Below are positions 46,709-51,769 of a stretch of 51,769 bases of DNA, in pieces (the stretch's first letter is position 1; every line of letters begins with the position of its first letter). The DNA is taken from the IMG/VR virus record IMGVR_UViG_3300034092_005013, positions 1 through 51,769 of that record. One strand, given 5' to 3'. The position numbers were made by a program, and so were the translations under genes. Source of the DNA: a virus. The notes below the pieces were generated by a model. That model made no database searches. It was not told the origin of the DNA and was given only the letters and a program-made list of their open reading frames with translations.

Positions 46709-47293
46709 ATGTTTAACATTGAGTTTGTTCAGAAGTATATGCTTACTGCTAAGCTTTTTGGTGAGCTTAAAAATCCATGTTATTCAAGAAAAATTGGTGT
46801 TGTGATTGTTAACAATTTGTTAACTAAAGTTGTTAGCATGGGATATAATGGTCCACCAAGAAATGCCCCTCATTGTGACAGCCCAGAACATCTTAAAACA
46901 ATTTTTCTTCCTCAGCTTACAGAAGAAGATAAATACAAAATAGATCCTAATTTTGATGAAAAAGAATTTATTAAGAATCATGCTTATGCAAAACAATGCC
47001 CAAGAAAAATTCTTGGATGTAAATCTGGGGAGAGACTTGAGTTATGTTCTTGTGCTCATGCTGAAGCAAATGCCATAGTTAATGCATCTGCTGATTTAAA
47101 TGGAGCGCATATGTTCGCATGGTGTACTTTACCATGCGTTGAATGTACAAAATTAATTATAAATTCTGGAATTAAAAAATTGTTTTGTTTATCAAATAAA
47201 GATAAGGACTATTCTGTCGGCAGCAGATTTCTTTTTGACAAATGTGGTGTCGATATAGTGGAACTTGATGAAAAATTAATAATGGAACACTAG
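46709..47293 (+). CDS. dCMP deaminase
   Basis: A 194-residue enzyme that turns dCMP into dUMP for dTTP synthesis. Zinc motifs: CAHAEANAIVNA (HAE) and WCTLPCVECTKLII (PCxxC). GYNGPPRNAPHCDSPEH and an extra Cys-containing insertion (QCPRKILGCKSGE), as in T4-type enzymes, are also present; T4 Cd is 193 aa. GAGAG precedes the ATG. It sits in the replication cluster, consistent with its role in nucleotide supply alongside RNR. Confidence 0.92.
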   Translation: MFNIEFVQKYMLTAKLFGELKNPCYSRKIGVVIVNNLLTKVVSMGYNGPPRNAPHCDSPEHLKTIFLPQLTEEDKYKIDPNFDEKEFIKNHAYAKQCPRKILGCKSGERLELCSCAHAEANAIVNASADLNGAHMFAWCTLPCVECTKLIINSGIKKLFCLSNKDKDYSVGSRFLFDKCGVDIVELDEKLIMEH

Positions 47294-47301
47294 GTTAAAA
47301 T

Positions 47302-48027
47302 ATGTTTGAAATAGAATTTAAGTATTATAAACAAAAAGAAGACCTTGATTATAACAAGGATGAGCCGCTTATTTTTAAAAATAAGTTTGGCAAAGTGGAT
47401 GAAAATTATCCAGTAGAAAATTTGGCTAAATATATCCTCACACAACTTGCTCGTAGAGATATATTTATATACGATGTTGATATTTACGAGTATACAAAGA
47501 AAAAGGTTAGTTTCAAGCTTGGTAAAAATGGTTTTTCTGTAGCTGGAAGCAAGTTTAACAATTCTAGTTTGGCAGAAAATTGTGATTTGGAAAACAATAT
47601 TCCTGATGATCCACAGGATATTCCGAGGATAGATGAAGAAAAAGTATTGTCTAAGCCAACAACTTTTCAAAAGTTGGCGAATAGAATCGATAATCAATTT
47701 GCCAGTGTTGATAAGAACAAGATTAAAAGAAAAGTAATTTTTGATCCACCGTTAAGGATGGATAAGACTCAATTTCCTTATAAGTTTACAAAAGCAAAAA
47801 TATATCCAGTTTATTCAGAAAAATACAACACAAATGGAATTGGAATGTTGATTGTAACAAATGATGATAATAATAATGTTTTAGAAGTTACAGATGAATA
47901 TTTCGTCCCTGCCCCTACGCTTGTTTTCGACAATGAGATGAATGCTAGCAAAATTGGTAATAATGATCTTTTGAACTGGAAGGGCATGGGGGGCAATGAG
48001 GCTATGATAAACCTGAGAGGAAAGTAA
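47302..48027 (+). CDS. Hypothetical protein of the replication cluster
   Basis: A 241-residue protein (MFEIEFKYYKQKEDLDYNKD at the start), with a lysine-rich middle (KIKRKVIFDPPLRMDKTQFP) and an end NEAMINLRGK. The mix of strands suggests a compact alpha/beta fold. It is 8 bp downstream of the dCMP deaminase, and its stop overlaps the next start (TAATG). No family is recognised. Confidence 0.65.
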   Translation: MFEIEFKYYKQKEDLDYNKDEPLIFKNKFGKVDENYPVENLAKYILTQLARRDIFIYDVDIYEYTKKKVSFKLGKNGFSVAGSKFNNSSLAENCDLENNIPDDPQDIPRIDEEKVLSKPTTFQKLANRIDNQFASVDKNKIKRKVIFDPPLRMDKTQFPYKFTKAKIYPVYSEKYNTNGIGMLIVTNDDNNNVLEVTDEYFVPAPTLVFDNEMNASKIGNNDLLNWKGMGGNEAMINLRGK

Positions 48028-48317
48028 TGAGCAGTCAAAGAAAAAGTGATCAAAAGAAGAAAGCAAAGAAAGTCGAAGCTCGAAAAAGAGTCCTCGTTCG
48101 CAGGGAAGAATTCAGGAAAGCTAAAAAAGAAGAAAAAATGTTAGAGAAAGAATTTGAGAGTAGAGAATCTAAATATTTAAGCAGAGAAGAGATTACGCAA
48201 CGATTGGAGCATAATCTTAAAATAATCGAGCAGATGGAAAAATTATTGGCTGAACAGGACAAAAATGTTGACAACAACACTCCTTTAGGCGATAATAGCG
48301 GAACACCAATGGTGTAA
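48027..48317 (+). CDS. Basic coiled-coil protein before gp32
   Basis: A 96-residue protein, almost half Lys, Arg and Glu (SDQKKKAKKVEARKRVLVRR then EEFRKAKKEEKMLEKEFESR), forming one long charged helix, and a disordered tail (DNNTPLGDNSGTPMV). GAGGAAAG precedes the ATG, which overlaps the previous stop. Location just before gp32 suggests a replication accessory protein; T4 has small loader gp59 nearby, but I see no similarity to it. Confidence 0.65.
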   Translation: MSSQRKSDQKKKAKKVEARKRVLVRREEFRKAKKEEKMLEKEFESRESKYLSREEITQRLEHNLKIIEQMEKLLAEQDKNVDNNTPLGDNSGTPMV

Positions 48318-48382
48318 CCTTAGTAAAGCAGGTAGAGCTTTATAGCAGTGTGGTGTGAGATACACCCAGAAAGGCAGTTGCA
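48318..48382 (+). promoter_or_regulatory. Structured leader of the gp32-like gene
   Basis: Two hairpins in 65 nt: TAAAGC-AGGTAGA-GCTTTA (48324-48342) and GGTGT-GAGAT-ACACC (48352-48366), then AAAGGCAG as ribosome site. ACACC and GGTGT also occur at 48303 and 48311, allowing alternative pairing. T4 gp32 binds a pseudoknot in its own leader to repress translation, so an analogous control is plausible. Confidence 0.5.
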
Positions 48383-49327
48383 ATGGCAGACTATGAATTT
48401 GATACGTTAGATATGAACGATATTCGCAAAGAGGCTAGCAGGCTTAATAAAGAAGCTGGTGGTAGTGCGAATGATGATTATGTTCGCATGCCAGAGAAGG
48501 ATGGATTTGTTTTACTCAGGCTTCTTCCTAAGCTTAAAAACAAGCCATTCTTTCATGCGGTTCGCATACATCGGCTTGGCGAATACCCTAATTCCAAAAC
48601 AATTTTTTGTACTAAAAAATTAGTGCAGACTCCTAGAGGAGAACAGTGGCGGACAGTTAGTCCTGAAACTGAGTGCCCTATTTGCAAAGAATATAATGCA
48701 ATGTGGGAGAAGTCCAAGAAGATGCCTGCTGATCGTGCTAAGAAGCTTCAAGATGATGCTCGTTCTATTAAGCCAATTGAAAGGTATTACTACAACTGCA
48801 TTGTTCGTTCTCAGTTAAATCCTAAGACCAACCAGATTGAAACTAATGTTGGTCCCAAGATTCTTAGTATTGGGAAGACCGTTCATAATCTTATTTGGGT
48901 TTCTATGTCAGGTAATGAAACTACTGGCAAGAAAGGTTTAGGAGATGTTTCGCATTATCAGAATGGTCGAGACTTCAAGATTGTGAAAGTTGTTCGTGGA
49001 CCTAATGGTTATCCGAATTACGATCAATCTTTCTTTGAAGATCCTTCTGTTCTTGGTAGTGGTGATCAGATTAAATCTTGGTTGACTAAGTACCACGATT
49101 TGGAAGCAATTCCTAATTATCTTACTATCGATCAGATAGAAGAAGCTTTGAAAAGTTTTATTGGTGAAGGTGAATTACAACCAAAACCTCAAGTGACATC
49201 ATCAAAGATGACATCATCAAAGCCTTCAACATCAAAGATTGAAGAAAGTTCTTTGGATGGTGTTGATGATATGATTGACGAGGACATAGAAGCTCAGTTA
49301 GGCAACATTGGTTTTGGTAAACGATAA
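48383..49327 (+). CDS. Single-stranded DNA-binding protein, gp32-like
   Basis: A 314-residue protein (T4 gp32: 301). The basic N-terminus (IRKEASRLNKEAGG) would support cooperativity; the core has FVLLRLLPKLKNKPFFHAVR, a zinc-type motif ETECPICKEYNAMW, IERYYYNCIVRSQLNPKTNQ and KVVRGPNGYPNYDQSFF, as in the gp32 OB domain. The C-terminus is acidic after a Ser/Lys-rich linker (DGVDDMIDEDIEAQLGNIGF), the site that binds partner proteins. It coats single strands for polymerase, helicase and UvsX. Confidence 0.9.
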   Translation: MADYEFDTLDMNDIRKEASRLNKEAGGSANDDYVRMPEKDGFVLLRLLPKLKNKPFFHAVRIHRLGEYPNSKTIFCTKKLVQTPRGEQWRTVSPETECPICKEYNAMWEKSKKMPADRAKKLQDDARSIKPIERYYYNCIVRSQLNPKTNQIETNVGPKILSIGKTVHNLIWVSMSGNETTGKKGLGDVSHYQNGRDFKIVKVVRGPNGYPNYDQSFFEDPSVLGSGDQIKSWLTKYHDLEAIPNYLTIDQIEEALKSFIGEGELQPKPQVTSSKMTSSKPSTSKIEESSLDGVDDMIDEDIEAQLGNIGFGKR

Positions 49328-49413
49328 TACTTAAGTAGACTTGAAATAGCTTCCTGTTTTTTTGTTTTAATACTCTATTAGTTTGAGTCACATTGTTCTG
49401 CATGGAGTTTGGC

Positions 49414-50619
49414 ATGGCTCGTCAAAAGAAAGATTCAGCTTCCCTTGATAATTTATTCACCGATATTGCAAGCGCAACTGGCGCAGAGTTAGTATCAGAA
49501 CTTGATCAAGCAAGATATTTTATAGATACAGGCAATTTTGCCATTAATTATTGTTGCTCTGGCAAGTTTTATGGTGGAGGCATTCCCGGTGGACGTTTAA
49601 GCGAAATTTATGGTCCATCGGCATCAAGTAAAAGTCTTATTGGCGCAAACATTCTTGCTGGTGTTCAGCGCATGGGCGGCATTGGAGTTATTCTCGATAC
49701 AGAGAATGCTATTAATGGCGAATTTATACAAAATGCTACTAAATGCGATATTACTAAGCTTGTAAGATACACTCCTGAAACATTAGAAGACTGTTTTAGC
49801 ACAATGTATCGTGTTATTAATTATATCCGCAAAACAAAGAAAATTGAAGTGCCGATTTGTATTGTTTATGATTCAATTTCAGTATCGCCTAGTGCTAGAG
49901 AATTTAGAGAAACAAAGCTTCCTGAAGGATATAGCAAGGCTGATTTCAAGCGTATTGTTGGTGGTAATGAACAGCCCGGTGAACGAGCAAAGATTTGTTC
50001 TAAAGAACTGAGAAAACTTAACACTGAAATGGAGCAGAATGATGTTACAGTTGTGGTCCTCAATCAGATCCGTGATAAAATTGGTGTTCTTTACGGTAAT
50101 CCCGAAACTACTGCTGGAGGGGGACAAGGATTGCCATTTTACGCTTCGTTAAGAATGCGTAGTCAAACTCAAAAGAAGATTGAACAAAATGTCCCCGGCA
50201 TGGCTAAGAAAAAGATTCTTGGCATTAACATCAAAATCCAAAATAAGAAAAATAGGTCTTATAGACCTTTCGTTGAGGTTGACAACATTCCTCTTTATTT
50301 TGACAGAGGAATGAATCCATTGGGTGGTGCTTTAGGAGCACTGCTTGATGCAGGAAGGGTAATATCAGGCGGCGCAGGAAATTTTACTATAAACCCTGAT
50401 TTTACCAATGGATCAGAAGTTAAATTCAAATCTTCAATGGAAAGAAATGATATTCCTGTTGAGATTGCAGAACAGTATTCACAAATATTGGATGCTACAG
50501 AAGAGCAAATGAAATCTTATTTGCAGTTATATGCAGATGTGATAAATTATAAAGTCGCTGGCGAAGTCGTTGATGTTGGCGATGAAGCTGATATGGAAGT
50601 TGATGATCTTTTAGGCTGA
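49414..50619 (+). CDS. uvsX: RecA-like recombinase, UvsX-like
   Basis: A 401-residue strand-exchange protein. Walker A is GPSASSKS (residues 67-74, with Ser where RecA has Gly, as is seen in UvsX-type proteins), then GVILDTENAINGEF, PICIVYDSISVSP (Walker B), VVVLNQIRDKIGVLYGNPET and TAGGGQGLPFYASLRMR (L2-like). The end is acidic (GDEADMEVDDLLG). The ATG at 49414 with GGAG 6 nt ahead is chosen over the TTG at 49393 and ATG at 49402. It would work with gp32, the UvsY-like protein and UvsW. Confidence 0.93.
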   Translation: MARQKKDSASLDNLFTDIASATGAELVSELDQARYFIDTGNFAINYCCSGKFYGGGIPGGRLSEIYGPSASSKSLIGANILAGVQRMGGIGVILDTENAINGEFIQNATKCDITKLVRYTPETLEDCFSTMYRVINYIRKTKKIEVPICIVYDSISVSPSAREFRETKLPEGYSKADFKRIVGGNEQPGERAKICSKELRKLNTEMEQNDVTVVVLNQIRDKIGVLYGNPETTAGGGQGLPFYASLRMRSQTQKKIEQNVPGMAKKKILGINIKIQNKKNRSYRPFVEVDNIPLYFDRGMNPLGGALGALLDAGRVISGGAGNFTINPDFTNGSEVKFKSSMERNDIPVEIAEQYSQILDATEEQMKSYLQLYADVINYKVAGEVVDVGDEADMEVDDLLG

Positions 50620-50633
50620 TTTAAGGGAACATT

Positions 50634-51110
50634 ATGACTCCTTCTTATGTTGTACTTAAATGTCCTGATGGCAAGAATATTGTAACAAGCTACAACAATT
50701 TGTTGTCCTTGTCAGAGTTTGTTGATTGCTTCAACATTAAAGTTGAAGCATGTAAAATCGATGATGCTCAAGATGTTGTCAATCTAGAAGAAATTGCAAA
50801 TATATTTTGTGATTCTAATTACATTAAAAATAATATTGCAATACCTAACGATGCTTCAGAACTACCTGAAAACAACATGACAAAAGATAAATCTTCTCGT
50901 TATATCCGCAATAAAATTAAAGAAACTATACTTGACAAGAAAGAAATTTCTTTTTCGCAGATATGTAAAATGTTTTCAAATTTCAATTATTCTGTTCCGG
51001 GTTTAAACAATAATTTTAAGCTTGCTCGTCAAGAGCTTGAATCAGATGGATATAACTGCGTTCGTTTGAAGAGAGGGATGTATCGCTTAGAGGGGCGAAA
51101 TGATGGATGA
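50634..51110 (+). CDS. Hypothetical protein with a winged-helix-like end
   Basis: A 158-residue protein. The start (YVVLKCPDGKNIVTSYNNLL) looks like a small beta domain; the C-terminal part (ISFSQICKMFSNFNYSVPGL then ARQELESDGYNCVRLKRGMY) has the spacing of a winged-helix fold. AAGGGA precedes the ATG. It follows uvsX by 14 bp and overlaps the next gene. A DNA-binding role is a guess from the fold and the neighbours. Confidence 0.6.
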   Translation: MTPSYVVLKCPDGKNIVTSYNNLLSLSEFVDCFNIKVEACKIDDAQDVVNLEEIANIFCDSNYIKNNIAIPNDASELPENNMTKDKSSRYIRNKIKETILDKKEISFSQICKMFSNFNYSVPGLNNNFKLARQELESDGYNCVRLKRGMYRLEGRNDG

Positions 51111-51591
51111 GAATATAACTGTAAATCGTGTTAATGGATTGAAAGAAGCAGTAAAGTATGGCAGATTAATGGGTTACGTTTTACAAGAATACTCTTCTTT
51201 GAAAGGTAATCCAGATATAGAATTATCAACCAAGGATTTCAAAACTTGGTTGTTTAATTGTGATGGTTATGATGTGCAATTTTATTTTAATTCTGTTGAA
51301 ACAGACTACTTTGAAGATCAAAAAAATGTAATTGAAACTTTGCAAATATGGTCACAAGATTTATATTTTTTGCCATTTGTTGTTTCTTTTAAAATAGCGA
51401 TAGCATTTTTTGGCAATGAAAATATAATTTTGACACAAATTCTTACACCAAGCAAGTTTATTTATTGTTGGAATAAAATGTACGATGAAGAAGGTGTTAG
51501 TCTTTCGCCTAAAAAAGGCAGTTGTATAGACAAAAGTTTTTTGGGACATGATTATTATTTAATAAAAGACATACCAGCATTTATAGAATAA
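51103..51591 (+). CDS. Hypothetical protein
   Basis: A 162-residue protein, MDENITVNRVNGLKEAVKYG at the start, with aromatic strands (YDVQFYFNSVETDYFEDQKN) and a long hydrophobic helix in the middle (LPFVVSFKIAIAFFGNENII) that might be a buried helix. Two ATGs lie in a row at 51100 and 51103; GAGGGG is 7 nt from the second, which I prefer. It overlaps the previous gene by 8 bp. No family is recognised. Confidence 0.6.
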   Translation: MDENITVNRVNGLKEAVKYGRLMGYVLQEYSSLKGNPDIELSTKDFKTWLFNCDGYDVQFYFNSVETDYFEDQKNVIETLQIWSQDLYFLPFVVSFKIAIAFFGNENIILTQILTPSKFIYCWNKMYDEEGVSLSPKKGSCIDKSFLGHDYYLIKDIPAFIE

Positions 51592-51639
51592 TACAGTCTG
51601 TTGCGATAAATATTAAAGTTCCTCTGGAGCAGCAATAAT

Positions 51640-51744
51640 ATGCTGAAAAATTATGATAAATCAGAAGCCATCCACCAGCAGGATTCAATCATCAATTATA
51701 AAACATTTAGAGAAGTATGGAACAATACAGTTGAATTTACCTGA
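51640..51744 (+). CDS. Possible small ORF near the right edge
   Basis: Thirty-four codons (MLKNYDKSEAIHQQDSIINY then KTFREVWNNTVEFT) with TGGAG 12 nt ahead of the ATG. Too short to judge; the flanking 51592-51639 and 51745-51769 show nothing else clear. Confidence 0.3.
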   Translation: MLKNYDKSEAIHQQDSIINYKTFREVWNNTVEFT

Positions 51745-51769
51745 TGATTTTTTAATTTAGATAGGAATC

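Noticed and set aside
1-51769. tRNA genes, CRISPR arrays, integrase or insertion sequences
   Set aside because: No cloverleaf, direct-repeat/spacer pattern or transposase-like protein was noticed on reading both strands; a tRNAscan or CRISPR search would settle it.

Overview
The window is a contiguous, AT-rich (by eye roughly one-third G+C), almost gap-free piece of a contractile-tailed, T4-type bacteriophage genome. The recognisable virion genes are neck gp13- and gp14-like proteins, tail-sheath stabiliser gp15, sheath gp18, two tandem gp19-type tube proteins and a gp26-like baseplate hub protein. The recognisable DNA-metabolism genes are primase, DnaB/gp41 helicase, a short family-A DNA polymerase, gp32 single-strand binding protein, UvsX recombinase, a possible UvsY, UvsW helicase, the gp46/gp47 (Rad50/Mre11) pair, dCMP deaminase and a class II ribonucleotide reductase. 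A gp55-type late sigma factor is present. The family-A polymerase, class II reductase and frequent strand switching point to a distant branch of the T4-like superfamily rather than close T4 relatives. The host cannot be named. No tRNA, rRNA, CRISPR array, integrase or insertion sequence was seen.

Layout. (1) 1-5.6 kb: small genes, primase, a RecB/Cas4-like nuclease, virion-like proteins, a McsA-like zinc protein and a carboxylate-amine ligase homologue, closed by a bidirectional terminator. (2) 5.6-17.2 kb: many single genes on alternating strands, including low-complexity proteins, a TPR glycosyltransferase, neck proteins and small proteins with T4 internal-protein-like N-termini. (3) 17.2-29.8 kb: gp15-gp18-gp19-gp19, then gp55 and small genes on the minus strand, then the hub gene with a probable -1 frameshift extension, and a MoxR-ATPase/VWA pair with its own sigma70-type promoter. 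(4) 29.8-42.1 kb: resolvase-like nuclease, class II glutamine amidotransferase with a probable AUU start, class II RNR, gp46/gp47, UvsW and hypotheticals. (5) 42.1-42.6 kb: the only long intergenic region (495 bp), divergent, with two inverted promoter-like modules and two very stable hairpins. (6) 42.6-51.8 kb: a co-directional replication/recombination cluster (polymerase, sigma-like protein, helicase, UvsY-like, dCMP deaminase, gp32, UvsX).

How it fits together: cluster 6 with primase, UvsW and gp46/47 forms the replication-recombination machine, and the reductase and deaminase supply nucleotides. gp55 probably directs late transcription from TATA-like elements that often sit only a few bases before the start codon, so that a dozen or so genes look leaderless. 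The structural genes build neck, tail and baseplate, and a group of otherwise unrelated proteins sharing an N-terminus like T4 MKTYQEFIAE may be packaged with the DNA.

Most notable: the 42.33-42.57 kb intergenic element, the T-TTT-TTC frameshift in the hub gene, the family of capsid-targeting-like N-termini, the hairpin/promoter arrangement ahead of the MoxR gene, and the AUU-started amidotransferase.
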